Source of the DNA: an uncultured Bacteriovorax sp.
GTDB lineage: Bacteria > Bdellovibrionota > Bacteriovoracia > Bacteriovoracales > Bacteriovoracaceae
Direction: 5' to 3'
Length of the DNA stretch: 64,000 nt
Assembly: GCA_946480715.1 (NCBI GenBank)
Contig: CAMLKK010000002.1
Span: forward strand, 124,001 to 188,000
Shown: one piece after another, positions 7,735 through 17,318 of the stretch
Layout of the letters: every line of letters starts with the position of its first letter
How positions within the stretch are numbered: position 1 is the first letter of the stretch
The notes under the pieces: model-generated
Seen by the model: the letters and a program-made list of their open reading frames with translations, nothing else
What the model was told of the DNA's origin: nothing
Databases searched by the model: none
Made by a program: the position numbers and the translations under genes

Positions 7735-9270
7735 ATGAAGAAAAACATTTCTCTCGCTCTTTTTTTGTTCTTGGCGTTTTCGCCTTTCACGAATGTATAT
7801 GCGCGACTTGTCCAGATCCTGCACACAAATGATACACACTCATTTTTAGATAATTCTGTTCACGATAAAAATCGTGGAGGGATGGAAAGATTAAAAACAA
7901 TGATTGATGCTTACAAATCCAAAATGGAAGCAGTGGGCGTGAAATCTCTGGTGATGGATGCCGGAGACTTTCTCGAAGGAAATATTTATTACATGGCCGA
8001 AAAAGGCAGAAAAACTTTTCAGATCCATAATGAAATTGGTTACGACGTTGCGATTATGGGAAACCATGATTGGTTGATGGGGACAAATGAATTGAATAAA
8101 ATATTAGGCGAGTTTGATTTAAAATATAAATTCATTACTGCGAATTTAGAAATTTCAAATCAACATCCCAATCTCAAAGAAAAAATTAAACCTTACGCTG
8201 AATTCGATATTGATGGTATTAAGATTGGTGTTGTTGGAATCACCACTGATGAAATTTTTTATAAGTGGAGATTTGAACGCGGACTCATCACCAATCCACT
8301 TGATAGCGCTGTCAAATACGAACAAATTCTGAAAGAGCGTGGCAACGATGCAATCATTGCTCTTACACATATTGGTGTTTTTTCTGATCGAAGAATGGTG
8401 GCCCGTTCACGTTATATAGATTTAGTTGTGGGAGGACATTCGCATGATGCTCTCTACAAAGAAAAGTATGAGGAGAATCGTGACGGTAGACAAATTCCTA
8501 TCGTTCAAGCAGGAGCTCATACGGAGTACCTTGGCCGCATCTTAGTTGATATTGAAAAAGGAAAACCGCTTAAGATAGTGAAGTACGAACTCATTCCCCT
8601 CAATATAAAAGGTGACAACGAATCTATTAAATCACTCGTTGCTGAAGCGGATGTTGAGCTTGAAACTCTCTACGGTAAAGAATGGTTAGAAAAGAAAGTA
8701 GGCATTTCCCGTCTCAAACCAGGTGATGATGAGGGTATGAAAAAGTGGGCAAGCTTTATTGGAAAATCAATCAAAGATAAAGTCGAAGCCGATATAGCCA
8801 TTCATGTTCCGCCAATGAATGGTGAGAATTATCCTGTGGGTGATGTTAATCGCAGAGATCTTTTCAATTCATTTCCCCGCGTTTTGGACATTCACGATAA
8901 ATATGGCTGGAACATCTATACATCTAAAGTGCGCGGTGTCTGGCTACGTTTGACGATCGAATCTCTCAGCTTGTTTGGTCAGCCCCTTATACTCGCGGGA
9001 ATCGATGTCGATTATATCCGCACGCCGCTAGGATTTAAGATTCGTAAAATGCGAGTCAATGGTGAACGAATCAATCCATTCAAAAATTATACAGTCGCTT
9101 TTACTGAGGGAATTGTGAAAGGTGCCCAAGGTGTAGATGATCGAACAGTGGCGATTCTTCGTCATCCGAAAGATACCAAAATAAAAATTTGGCAAACGCT
9201 CGAAGAAAAACTAGAAAAAGAAGAAGTTCCCGCCAGCGTCTATGATAACGTGAGCTTCCTCTCATTCTGA
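7735..9270 (+). CDS. secreted 5'-nucleotidase/metallophosphatase
   Basis: A 511-residue periplasmic or exported hydrolase of the UshA/5'-nucleotidase family. A signal peptide ends near VYA-RLVQ. The N-terminal metallophosphoesterase domain shows ILHTNDTHSF (Asp33, His35), DAGDFLEG, IMGNHDW and VVGGHSHD. The C-terminal nucleotide-binding domain shows VGDVNRRDLFNSFP. The start at 7735 is preferred to 7666 because AGG lies shortly upstream and the signal peptide then starts at the N-terminus. It could salvage prey or environmental nucleotides. It sits divergent to the EEP/PLD operon and ends 4 nt from the convergent MMPL gene. Confidence 0.88.
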   Translation: MKKNISLALFLFLAFSPFTNVYARLVQILHTNDTHSFLDNSVHDKNRGGMERLKTMIDAYKSKMEAVGVKSLVMDAGDFLEGNIYYMAEKGRKTFQIHNEIGYDVAIMGNHDWLMGTNELNKILGEFDLKYKFITANLEISNQHPNLKEKIKPYAEFDIDGIKIGVVGITTDEIFYKWRFERGLITNPLDSAVKYEQILKERGNDAIIALTHIGVFSDRRMVARSRYIDLVVGGHSHDALYKEKYEENRDGRQIPIVQAGAHTEYLGRILVDIEKGKPLKIVKYELIPLNIKGDNESIKSLVAEADVELETLYGKEWLEKKVGISRLKPGDDEGMKKWASFIGKSIKDKVEADIAIHVPPMNGENYPVGDVNRRDLFNSFPRVLDIHDKYGWNIYTSKVRGVWLRLTIESLSLFGQPLILAGIDVDYIRTPLGFKIRKMRVNGERINPFKNYTVAFTEGIVKGAQGVDDRTVAILRHPKDTKIKIWQTLEEKLEKEEVPASVYDNVSFLSF

Positions 9271-9274
9271 AATT

Positions 9275-11566
9275 TTATTTTTTATTGCGTTTGAAAAATT
9301 CTTTAACGAGTGGAAAGACAATCATACAAATGATGTAGGAAGAAACTTGTCCGAGAATAGAAATCCAAGCAACCCCTTTTAACATTTTTGAACTCGCAAA
9401 GAGCAGTGATCCAAATCCAAGAATGGAAATAATGGCGCCAAGTTGAATGGCATGTGAATCAAGTGCCGCCGATAAAAGTGGAGGATGACCTTCGCGTTCC
9501 CGGTGATGAACATGCACTCCCATATCAATTCCGGCCGCTAAAACTTGGGGAATCATGGCGACGTTTAGAATGGTGAAGGGAACACCGACAAGACCCATGA
9601 GCGCCACGAGAAGAACAATACAACAAACGAGTTGGAATTCGAGATAGAGAGCATCTTTAATTCTTCGGAAGTCGAGCCAGAAAATAAAAAGTGTTCCGGC
9701 CAGAAATAAAAAGAGAACGAATTGACCGTCTTCAATTATGTGATGAAGGATTTCAGCAAAGACGAGAGTATCAGAACCCACTTCCATACCTGGAAATTCT
9801 TTTTTGGCGTTTTGAAGTGTCTGAGCATATCGACGAATATTATCGTAAGTTCCCTGACGCTCTTTCGGAAAAACGAGCAGGATATTTCCATCTTCACCGA
9901 AATTGTCATTGATTGGTTTCGGAATAAAAGACCTGTCGTACGGTGCAGTTTCCAACCACGTAAGGATTTTTTCTTTTTTAAGACCTGATTTTTCTTCCAG
10001 CTCTTTTTCATCTGCTTTTAGAACGTATGTTCTCAGCTTTTGCATGCGCGATTGGCGTTTGGCCATGTCATCAGGAACGAGATCGTAGAGTGAGACAACC
10101 ATATCCACAGTATGATCATTTTCTTCTGAACGCAGCCACCCACTGAGCTCTTCCACTTGTTCTTTATCACGGGCCGCAATTGCCGACGGTGTAATCGCTC
10201 TTCCGAATATCTGATCAGTCATTGCATTTATTTTTTGCAATTCAGGCGGGAAGTTGTGCAGTTTTTCGAAATCGTATTCAAAGCGTGAATGATAAAGTCC
10301 AAAAAGGATAACGGGAATGAGAATGAAGAGACCTTTTCTCCAACCATACTTTACAGGATATTTTCCAAGCACAAAGCTTGATTGGATTTTCGAGAAATTT
10401 TCGGGAAGGATTTTGGCCATCAACGGGAAGGCGAGTACGAAAACTAAATAGATTACAAGAATACCAATTCCCGCAATAATTCCCAATTCCGAAAAACCAC
10501 GAAAATCAGAATAAGCTAAAATAAAAAATGAACATGAAGTTGTCAGTGCGGATGAGAAAAGGGCCTTGCGGCTTAGATGGAAATAGGTATTTCTAATGGC
10601 CACATCTTTAACAGCGCCTTTCGTTCTTTCTTGATGATAGCGGCGGATAAAATGGATTCCAAATTCTGCCCCTAGACCTGAAAGAATAGCGAGTAGGAAG
10701 CCCGTGAGAATGTTAATTTGTCCGATGACAACGGCCGCAAGTCCCGCCGTTAAACACATTGAGATGATAACAAAGACCGCAGTGCTCACGGCACCTGCGA
10801 TTGTTCCTAATCCCCAAAGCAGGAGAAGCACGATGGCCACATTACTGATGATTCCTGTTTTAGAAATGTCTTTTTCAAATTGAACTTCTTCTTCGGCCTT
10901 TTCTACGTATCGACCAGAGAGGGAGTAAGGAAACTTAAATGATTGATCAATAGTTTCTTTTACATTTTTGATGAGTTCTCTAGAGCGTTTTAAATTCGTT
11001 GAATCAAATTCAGGACGAATTAATAGCATGGCGTACTTTTTATCCTGAGAAAGGAAGTATTGATCAGTGCTTGTTCTCTTCTTGAGTTTATTAAAAAAAT
11101 CTTTGGCCTCTTGCACTTGTTCTGCATGATCGCTTTCATCGACAAGGCCAAGTCCCGTTGTATCAACAACTTCGTTTGAGAACAAAACTTGTGCATGTTC
11201 AGTCAGTTGTTTGAAATCTTTTTTAGGAAGAATAAAGAGCGCTTTGTCTTTAAGGGCGAATTCTTCTCTTTCAAAATAAGTATATTTAATGTCTTTCAGG
11301 TCATGAAGTTTTTCACTCATGGGAACAAGTGTTTTCTCCGGACTGGTCATCGGGCCAACGAGAACAATGACGTATCCGCCTCCGCCAACTTTAGCGACCA
11401 CGTTGTTCATTTCGCGAATGCTTTCTGAGTCTTCCGGGAGAAGTCCCGCTAAATCAAGGTTGATTTTCAGATGGGAAGCATAGTTGAATCCAACAACGGC
11501 CAAACACAGAAGCACGAGAGGAGCTGCCCAAAAATACTTGAGATTGAACTGGAGGAGTTTTTTCAT
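9275..11566 (-). CDS. MMPL/RND-family lipid exporter (HpnN-like)
   Basis: A 763-residue inner-membrane RND-type transporter with a duplicated layout: TM1, a large periplasmic loop, a five-TM block (about 235-395), then the same arrangement repeated. Characteristic stretches are LSGLGAEFGIHFIRRYHQER in the first half and AAGIDMGVHVHHRERE in the second. MMPL/HpnN relatives move lipids or other hydrophobic molecules. Divergent to it lie a MlaC-like lipid carrier and a TolC-like protein, which supports an envelope-lipid export role. On the minus strand TATTAA ends 6 nt before the ATG, consistent with a leaderless mRNA. Confidence 0.88.
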   Translation of the reverse strand: MKKLLQFNLKYFWAAPLVLLCLAVVGFNYASHLKINLDLAGLLPEDSESIREMNNVVAKVGGGGYVIVLVGPMTSPEKTLVPMSEKLHDLKDIKYTYFEREEFALKDKALFILPKKDFKQLTEHAQVLFSNEVVDTTGLGLVDESDHAEQVQEAKDFFNKLKKRTSTDQYFLSQDKKYAMLLIRPEFDSTNLKRSRELIKNVKETIDQSFKFPYSLSGRYVEKAEEEVQFEKDISKTGIISNVAIVLLLLWGLGTIAGAVSTAVFVIISMCLTAGLAAVVIGQINILTGFLLAILSGLGAEFGIHFIRRYHQERTKGAVKDVAIRNTYFHLSRKALFSSALTTSCSFFILAYSDFRGFSELGIIAGIGILVIYLVFVLAFPLMAKILPENFSKIQSSFVLGKYPVKYGWRKGLFILIPVILFGLYHSRFEYDFEKLHNFPPELQKINAMTDQIFGRAITPSAIAARDKEQVEELSGWLRSEENDHTVDMVVSLYDLVPDDMAKRQSRMQKLRTYVLKADEKELEEKSGLKKEKILTWLETAPYDRSFIPKPINDNFGEDGNILLVFPKERQGTYDNIRRYAQTLQNAKKEFPGMEVGSDTLVFAEILHHIIEDGQFVLFLFLAGTLFIFWLDFRRIKDALYLEFQLVCCIVLLVALMGLVGVPFTILNVAMIPQVLAAGIDMGVHVHHREREGHPPLLSAALDSHAIQLGAIISILGFGSLLFASSKMLKGVAWISILGQVSSYIICMIVFPLVKEFFKRNKK

Positions 11567-11609
11567 GGGAAATTAATAGGTTGTTTACTGTAGTTTGTAC
11601 ATGGAAAGA

Positions 11610-11636
11610 TTGACTGAAGGGCCAAAAAACTATACT
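11610..11636 (+). promoter_or_regulatory. promoter for the MlaC-like/TolC-like operon
   Basis: TTGACT (11610-11615) and TATACT (11631-11636) separated by 15 nt (16 if the -35 is read one base earlier). It lies about 33 nt upstream of the ATG at 11669, in the 102-nt gap between the divergent genes. Confidence 0.45.
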
Positions 11637-11668
11637 TCTGTCCCATTAGTATTTCTCTTTTTAATCAG

Positions 11669-12265
11669 ATGGATATCCATATGAAAACGATGATTCGTAC
11701 CCTTATTCTATTGACTCTATTTGCCCATACAAACCTGGCCTTTTCGACCGTTCCACCGGAAGAGATGATCAAAGATATTTTTGCAAAAGCAGGCAGCGAG
11801 AATCTACTGAATAATTCCTCAAAAAAGGCATCAGTTGAAAACTTCATCGACTTCGGTGAAATGACAAAAAACATACTCGCGCAGGAATTTTCCAAACTTC
11901 CAGGACAGGAAGTGAAATGGTTTGAACAAACGATTAAGGAAATCATCACTCGCTCTGTTTTTCCAGCAGCTCCTAAGTTCCTTGATAACGTTAAAATTTC
12001 ATACAAAAAAACACAAATGGATGAAGCTAAGGCAAAAGTTTCTTCCAGCGTGAATAAAAAAGGCGATATTGTTGACGTTGATTACTTTCTTAAAAAAGAA
12101 GGTGATGAATGGAAAATCGTCGACGTGGCGATTGATGATGAATCATGGGTAACGACTATCAATGAAAAAGTTCAGAAGACAATTAAAGAAAAAGGCTGGA
12201 AGGGTTTAAAAGAACTTTTAAGCAAACGTCTTAATGAACTTAAGTCATCTAAAAAAACAACATGA
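11669..12265 (+). CDS. MlaC/Ttg2D-like periplasmic phospholipid-binding protein
   Basis: A 198-residue protein with a signal peptide (LILLTLFAHTNLAFS). The mature part follows the MlaC pattern: an N-terminal helical part, then DEWKIVDVAIDDESWVTTINEKVQKTIKEKGWKGLKELLSKR, matching the family's W-k-i-D-v-x-i-x-g-x-S-x-v motif. MlaC proteins shuttle phospholipids across the periplasm, and a relative (HpnM) partners the HpnN transporter. The next gene overlaps by 4 nt (ATGA), so the pair is coupled. The start could also be the ATG at 11681. Confidence 0.85.
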   Translation: MDIHMKTMIRTLILLTLFAHTNLAFSTVPPEEMIKDIFAKAGSENLLNNSSKKASVENFIDFGEMTKNILAQEFSKLPGQEVKWFEQTIKEIITRSVFPAAPKFLDNVKISYKKTQMDEAKAKVSSSVNKKGDIVDVDYFLKKEGDEWKIVDVAIDDESWVTTINEKVQKTIKEKGWKGLKELLSKRLNELKSSKKTT

Positions 12266-13578
12266 GATATTTTCTCCCTCTCTTTTTTTTAATCTCTCTG
12301 ACAATTGAAGCCAAAGTTCTGACTTTGAAAGAAGCGCTTGATCTCGCAGCTAAAAATAATGCTGAAGTTAAAAGTGAATCTTACAAAGCAGCGATTGCTG
12401 AAACAGATCTCACATTGATTAAAGGTGAGACGGGATTAAAAATAAATGCGCTTGCCGGTGTTGGTCCGATCAACGGTAAGAAGGGAAGTGTACTAGGTTA
12501 CACGAATGAAGACACATGGGGAGCTCAATGGGTCGCAAGCCTAGAAGCAAAACTTCCACTCTACATGTGGGGACGAGAAAAAAATCTCAACCAAGCGGCT
12601 ACATTAAATGCAGAAATCAATCAGCTTGATACACAAAAAAAGATTCAGGAAGTTCGCTCAAAATTAAAAGAGGCCTATTGGGGATGGCAATTCACTTCTT
12701 CCCTAAAAGATTTTGTCTCTGAAACCCAAAATGATTTAGATGATGCTCTTAAAATTCTCGCCGAGAAGAAAGCTAAAAAAGAAGATCTTCTTCGACTAGA
12801 GGTTTTAAAATATCAAGTTCAGGAAAAGCTCGTTCAAATCCAGAAAAGTGCAATGCTCGCCAAGATGGGAGTTCTTTTTTATATCGGAATTCCGCAGAGT
12901 GAGGCCATGACTTCACAACTTGAAAACGAAAGAGAGTGGATTGAAATAGATGAGCGTGAGCTTAAAGATTTTGAATATTACCTAGAGATCATGAAAAATT
13001 CTTTTCCTGATCTTCAGAAAGTAAGCAAAGGTATTCGTGCAAAAAATGAATTACTAGCTAACGAAAAAAAATCAGAGCTACCCGTGTTTGGAGCGCTCTT
13101 TAAATATGACTATGCTCAAACCAATCAAAGAGAAGCACAAAGAAATCCATTCGTGCTTGATCGTTACAATCACAGTGATGTTTCAGCTGGTGTTGGACTC
13201 ACATGGGATCTTGATTTTGGTGTAAAAAAATCAAAGCAGGATAAACTCATTCTTGAAATCGCAGAATTAAAGGCGAAAGAGTACTATGCTGAAGAAGGGC
13301 TGACAGTTCTCCTTCACAAGGCCTATATGGATGTTGTCGAGGCGCATTCTCGCGCTCTCGCTCTTCAAAAAGCGTATAAAACAGCAAAAAAATGGCTCAC
13401 CAACATTCAAACCTCGGTGGGGCTTGGTCTAACGCCGGCCAAAGATATCATCGATGCTTATACGACACGCGCGTTAGTTTACAAAGATTACTACGAATCT
13501 CTCTATAATTATCACCTCGCATGGGCCCGTTTGTCGGAAGCGTGCGGTCAAGAAGTCGATCCTCTGCTACTTAATTGA
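12262..13578 (+). CDS. TolC-family outer-membrane efflux protein
   Basis: A 438-residue protein with signal peptide MRYFLPLFFLISLTIEA, directly followed by KVLTLKEALDLAAKNNAEVKSESYKAAIAE, the classic TolC opening. Long heptad-rich helices occur at about 95-200 and 320-438, interrupted by strands, as expected for a trimeric outer-membrane channel. It is co-translated with the MlaC-like carrier and lies opposite the MMPL transporter. No membrane-fusion protein is encoded nearby, so the three may form a lipid-export route rather than a classical drug pump (inference). Confidence 0.88.
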   Translation: MRYFLPLFFLISLTIEAKVLTLKEALDLAAKNNAEVKSESYKAAIAETDLTLIKGETGLKINALAGVGPINGKKGSVLGYTNEDTWGAQWVASLEAKLPLYMWGREKNLNQAATLNAEINQLDTQKKIQEVRSKLKEAYWGWQFTSSLKDFVSETQNDLDDALKILAEKKAKKEDLLRLEVLKYQVQEKLVQIQKSAMLAKMGVLFYIGIPQSEAMTSQLENEREWIEIDERELKDFEYYLEIMKNSFPDLQKVSKGIRAKNELLANEKKSELPVFGALFKYDYAQTNQREAQRNPFVLDRYNHSDVSAGVGLTWDLDFGVKKSKQDKLILEIAELKAKEYYAEEGLTVLLHKAYMDVVEAHSRALALQKAYKTAKKWLTNIQTSVGLGLTPAKDIIDAYTTRALVYKDYYESLYNYHLAWARLSEACGQEVDPLLLN

Positions 13579-13631
13579 AGGAAGCTTGTAGATCAAGATA
13601 GAACAAAGTAAGCTCTCGGACGGAGAACTAA

Positions 13632-15188
13632 TTGAAAGATCATAAATCTGTCCCGTTAACGAAGAGCAATGTTTCCGATCAGGTCTTTCGACTGCTAGTC
13701 GAAGCTGTCACTGATTATGCCATTTTCCTATTAGACAAAGAGGGAACAATTTTGACGTGGAATCGTGGAGCCGAAAGATTAAAAGGCTACACTTCCGAAG
13801 AAATTATCGGGCGTTCTTTTAAATTGTTTTATACACCTGACGATCTTCTTCGCAACCATCCTGAACATGAATTAGAAATTGCTAAAGATGTAGGTCGCTA
13901 CGAAGAAGAAGGTTGGAGAATCAGAAAAGATGGTCGTCGATTCTGGGCCAACATTGTTATTTCAAAACTTCACGATGAACAAAATAACTTCATTGGTTTT
14001 TCTAAAATCACCCGCGATTTAACTGAAAGAAAATTTGCCGAAGAAAAATTGCGCTTGAGCGAAGAACGCTATCGTCTGCTTGTGAACAACGTTGAAGATT
14101 ATGCGATTATTACTTTGGATAAAGAAGGCTTCGTTCAGACCTGGAATACCGGTGCTGAGAAAATTAAAGGTTACCGAGCTGACGAAATTATCGGACGTTC
14201 ATATAGAGTTTTTTATTCTCAAGAAGACATTGATGCCGGAAAACCCGATAGAGAAATGCGGGAAGTACGTGCTCATGGCAGATTTGAAGATGAAGGTTGG
14301 AGAGTCAAAAAAGATGGTTCGAAGTTTTGGGCCAACGTTATTATGACCGCACTTCGAAATGAATCAGGTGAGATCACCGGCTATTCAAAAATCACTCGTG
14401 ATTTAAGTGAACGTCGCTTGGCCGAAGAAGCTTTGAAAGTGACTAATATAAACCTCGAAGAGAAAGTCAAAAAACGCACGAGCGATTTAGAAAGGGCCCT
14501 CACAGCAAAAGATCAATTCATCTCAATTGCTTCTCATGAGTTAAACACTCCTCTGACAACACTTAAAATGCAGACACAAATGCGTATGAAGAGGCTGGAA
14601 AGAGGAACAGAACATCCTACTACCGAAACATTAGGAAAATATTTTTCTGATGATCTGAGGCAGATTAACCGTCTGGTTCATCTCGTGGAAGATATTCTTG
14701 AGATTTCTCGCATCAATACAGGAAAACTCATTCTTAAAAAGAATCCTTGCTTACTGAACGATCTTTTGCAGGATCTCTCTGCAAGATTCTCATCTCAATT
14801 AGAGCAAAATAACATTCGCTTTGATCTTATTCTTCCGACAAGAAAAATAGAAGGTGTCTGGGATGCATTCAGATTGGAGCAGGTTTTTAGTAATATATTT
14901 TCCAATGCCATTAAATATGGTTCAGGCAATCCAATCTCAGTAACACTTGAGCAAAATGGTGACAATGCAGTCATACGTTTCATTGATCAAGGTATAGGTA
15001 TTGAAGAAAAAGATTACGAAAGAATATTCGGTCAATTCGAGAGGGCCATTTCCGCTTCGGAAATTAGTGGAATGGGTGTTGGTCTCTTTATATCTAAACA
15101 AATTGTTGAGGCCCACAACGGACGCATCTATGTTCGAAGTGTTCATGGGAAGGGTTCTACTTTCACCGTCGAGCTGCCTCTGTCATGA
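13632..15188 (+). CDS. soluble double-PAS sensor histidine kinase
   Basis: A 518-residue kinase without membrane segments. Two PAS/PAC units at about 14-138 and 145-268 are very similar to each other (both read DYAI..LDKEG...WN.GAE..KGY...EIIGRS and end SKITRDL.ER), indicating a recent tandem duplication. A short coiled coil leads to HisKA (phospho-acceptor in ASHELNTPLTTL) and HATPase_c (NAIKYG, DQGIGIEE, GMGVGLFISK). Translation most likely starts at TTG 13632, which has GGAG 6 nt upstream. The next gene overlaps by 4 nt. The cognate regulator is not adjacent. Confidence 0.9.
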   Translation: MKDHKSVPLTKSNVSDQVFRLLVEAVTDYAIFLLDKEGTILTWNRGAERLKGYTSEEIIGRSFKLFYTPDDLLRNHPEHELEIAKDVGRYEEEGWRIRKDGRRFWANIVISKLHDEQNNFIGFSKITRDLTERKFAEEKLRLSEERYRLLVNNVEDYAIITLDKEGFVQTWNTGAEKIKGYRADEIIGRSYRVFYSQEDIDAGKPDREMREVRAHGRFEDEGWRVKKDGSKFWANVIMTALRNESGEITGYSKITRDLSERRLAEEALKVTNINLEEKVKKRTSDLERALTAKDQFISIASHELNTPLTTLKMQTQMRMKRLERGTEHPTTETLGKYFSDDLRQINRLVHLVEDILEISRINTGKLILKKNPCLLNDLLQDLSARFSSQLEQNNIRFDLILPTRKIEGVWDAFRLEQVFSNIFSNAIKYGSGNPISVTLEQNGDNAVIRFIDQGIGIEEKDYERIFGQFERAISASEISGMGVGLFISKQIVEAHNGRIYVRSVHGKGSTFTVELPLS

Positions 15189-15901
15189 GTGTCATCGGAA
15201 CGGCGTCCTGGTCCATTCCACGTGAACTTCAACATCATTTTCCTGCGGCCCAAAATTTATTAGAAAGTTACTCTCAAGTCTTCAATGGTGTAGAAATCAA
15301 TTCTACTTTTTATAATTATCATCGTTATGAGACTTTCGAAAAATGGTACGCACTTACTCCAGATCATTTTCAATTCTGCCTGAAACTGAATCGTAATTTT
15401 TCTCATGAAAAATTTGTCTATGATGATCAATCACTCGCTCAGTTTTTTGAAGGAGCAAAAGGATTAAAGGATAAATTCAGAGTATTGCTGATTCAGTTTC
15501 CACCAAAGCAAGAATTCAATAGGGGAGCCTGTCAGAAGCTTATCACTAAAATTCGTCACCATTTTTCAGGCAACATCGTGGTAGAGCCCCGACATGCTTC
15601 ATGGATAGAGAAGGAAGCAAAAATATTTTATAAACATAACAATCTTTCTAAGGTTGTTGCTGATCCGGAAAGATGTTCACTGCCTTCAATATATGAAAAC
15701 GCAGGAGGGATCACTTACTATCGTTTGCATGGTTCTCCGATCATTTATCGCAGCTCTTATGACCCGCAAGTTTTGGAAGTTCTCTCCCAGATCATAAAAT
15801 GTAATGACTGGTGTATCTTTGATAACACGGGCAGCGGGCATGGCACAGCTAATGCTCTTGATCTCAATTCTTTGTTAAGGCAAGCTCTTTGCAAAAATTA
15901 A
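15185..15901 (+). CDS. DUF72 (YecE-like) family protein
   Basis: A 238-residue TIM-barrel-like DUF72 protein. Diagnostic pieces are GTASWSIPRE near the start, FNGVEINSTFYNYHRYETFEKWYALTPDHFQFCLKLNR, and YYRLHGSPIIYRSSYD with FDNTGSGHGTANAL at the end. The biochemical activity of the family is not established. Translation is coupled to the upstream kinase by an ATGA overlap, but no functional link is known. Confidence 0.88.
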   Translation: MSVIGTASWSIPRELQHHFPAAQNLLESYSQVFNGVEINSTFYNYHRYETFEKWYALTPDHFQFCLKLNRNFSHEKFVYDDQSLAQFFEGAKGLKDKFRVLLIQFPPKQEFNRGACQKLITKIRHHFSGNIVVEPRHASWIEKEAKIFYKHNNLSKVVADPERCSLPSIYENAGGITYYRLHGSPIIYRSSYDPQVLEVLSQIIKCNDWCIFDNTGSGHGTANALDLNSLLRQALCKN

Positions 15902-15933
15902 GATGACAATTTGTTTTGACAAGGATGTTTAAA

Positions 15934-16974
15934 ATGAAACTAAGAGATCTGATCCCTTTGCTATTGATTTTCTTCCTTATCTCAATCGGTAATACAAAAC
16001 TTTTTGCTGACAACAAAGCTCCACAACCAAACATGGATATGCAAAAAGTCCTTAACGCTTACGAGAGTGACAAAGGTAAGCCGCTCAACTCACTTTCACC
16101 AGCTGAAGCGCGCAAGCAATCGAGTATTGCTGATGCAGTTAAAAAAGTGATGAAGAAAGAAAAACTAAAAGTTAAAGAGAATGTTGCAGAAGAAAAAATT
16201 CAAGTCGATGGGGCAGCTGGAAAAATAGCTGCCACTGTTTATCGCCCACCTGGAAAAGATTTAAAGCCTATTGTCGTTTATTTTCCCGGAGGTGGCTGGG
16301 TGCTGGACGACTCTGAGGATTATGCGGCCACCGCACGTTCATTGGCCGCGAAGACTAATGCAATCTTTGTGTCCGTAGATTATCGTCGGGCACCGGAACA
16401 CAAATTCCCGGCCGCTCATGAAGATGCTTTCGCCGCATACAAGTGGGTTTTAGGTAATGCTGTTACTTTGGGGGGCGATGGAAAACGTGTCGCCGTTGCA
16501 GGAGAGAGCGCGGGTGGTAACCTTGCTCTCAATGTCGCCATTCGTGCAAGAGATGAAAAAATTCAAACGCCAGTTCATCAGCTCATTATCTATCCAGTGG
16601 CCGGTCAATATATGGAGACCGCTTCCTACAAAGAAAGTGGAGATACAAAACCGCTTAATAAGGCCGGAATGGAGTGGTTTTTTTCCCAATATCTCAATCA
16701 TCCTGATGAAGCTAAAGATTTAAGAATTAATCTAGTGAGTGCTAATTTTCTGAGTTTAGCTCCAACAACTATTATCAGCGCTGAAATTGATCCTCTTCGC
16801 AGTGAAGGTCGTGATCTAGCGGATAAAATGAAAGAACAAAACGTTGATGTAGATTACAAACTGTATAGGGGAGTTACTCATGAGTTCTTTGGTATGGCCC
16901 CTGTCGTTAAGGAAGCTCGAAAGGCCCAAGAATATGCTGCTAAAAAAATGAAAAATAGTTTTAAAAGAATTTAA
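15934..16974 (+). CDS. secreted alpha/beta-hydrolase (HSL-type esterase)
   Basis: A 346-residue esterase/lipase of the hormone-sensitive-lipase family. A signal peptide (LLLIFFLISIGNTKLFA) is followed by the oxyanion-hole motif PGGGWVLDD (HGG type), nucleophile motif GESAGGN, acid motif EIDPLRSEG and the catalytic His in GVTHEFFG. The start at 15934 is chosen because AAGGAT lies 7 nt ahead. It probably acts on short-chain esters in the periplasm or outside the cell. Confidence 0.87.
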   Translation: MKLRDLIPLLLIFFLISIGNTKLFADNKAPQPNMDMQKVLNAYESDKGKPLNSLSPAEARKQSSIADAVKKVMKKEKLKVKENVAEEKIQVDGAAGKIAATVYRPPGKDLKPIVVYFPGGGWVLDDSEDYAATARSLAAKTNAIFVSVDYRRAPEHKFPAAHEDAFAAYKWVLGNAVTLGGDGKRVAVAGESAGGNLALNVAIRARDEKIQTPVHQLIIYPVAGQYMETASYKESGDTKPLNKAGMEWFFSQYLNHPDEAKDLRINLVSANFLSLAPTTIISAEIDPLRSEGRDLADKMKEQNVDVDYKLYRGVTHEFFGMAPVVKEARKAQEYAAKKMKNSFKRI

Positions 16975-17018
16975 AAAATTTGATCCACAGGCCATAATTG
17001 AATTCTAAGGAGTTTATT

Positions 17019-17318
17019 ATGGCCCATGAAATGATTGTTGGACTTGAAGTAACTGATCGTGAAAAATATCAAGATTATCGTGCTGCAATGACACCTATAC
17101 TTGAAACTTATGGAGGTGGATTTCGCTACGATTTTTGGGTTGATGAAGTTCTTAAAAACGAATCAGGTAAAAAAATCAATAGAGTTTTTGCCATTTATTG
17201 CAGAGATAAAACAAGCATGGATGCTTTCTTCGCTCATCCTGATTATCTCGTGGCCAAAAAGAAATATTTTGAATCATCGGTCGGCGATATAACCATTATC
17301 TCACAGTACGATCGTTAA
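17019..17318 (+). CDS. DUF1330 (ferredoxin-like fold) protein
   Basis: A 99-residue cytoplasmic protein of the DUF1330/dimeric alpha-beta barrel type: EVTDREKYQDYRAAMTPILETYGGGF and FFAHPDYLVAKKKYFESSVGDITIISQY. Function is unknown. AAGGAG lies 6 nt before the ATG at 17019, so the upstream in-frame TTG is not used. The stop interlocks with the convergent DUF924 gene by 4 nt (TTAA). Confidence 0.8.
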   Translation: MAHEMIVGLEVTDREKYQDYRAAMTPILETYGGGFRYDFWVDEVLKNESGKKINRVFAIYCRDKTSMDAFFAHPDYLVAKKKYFESSVGDITIISQYDR

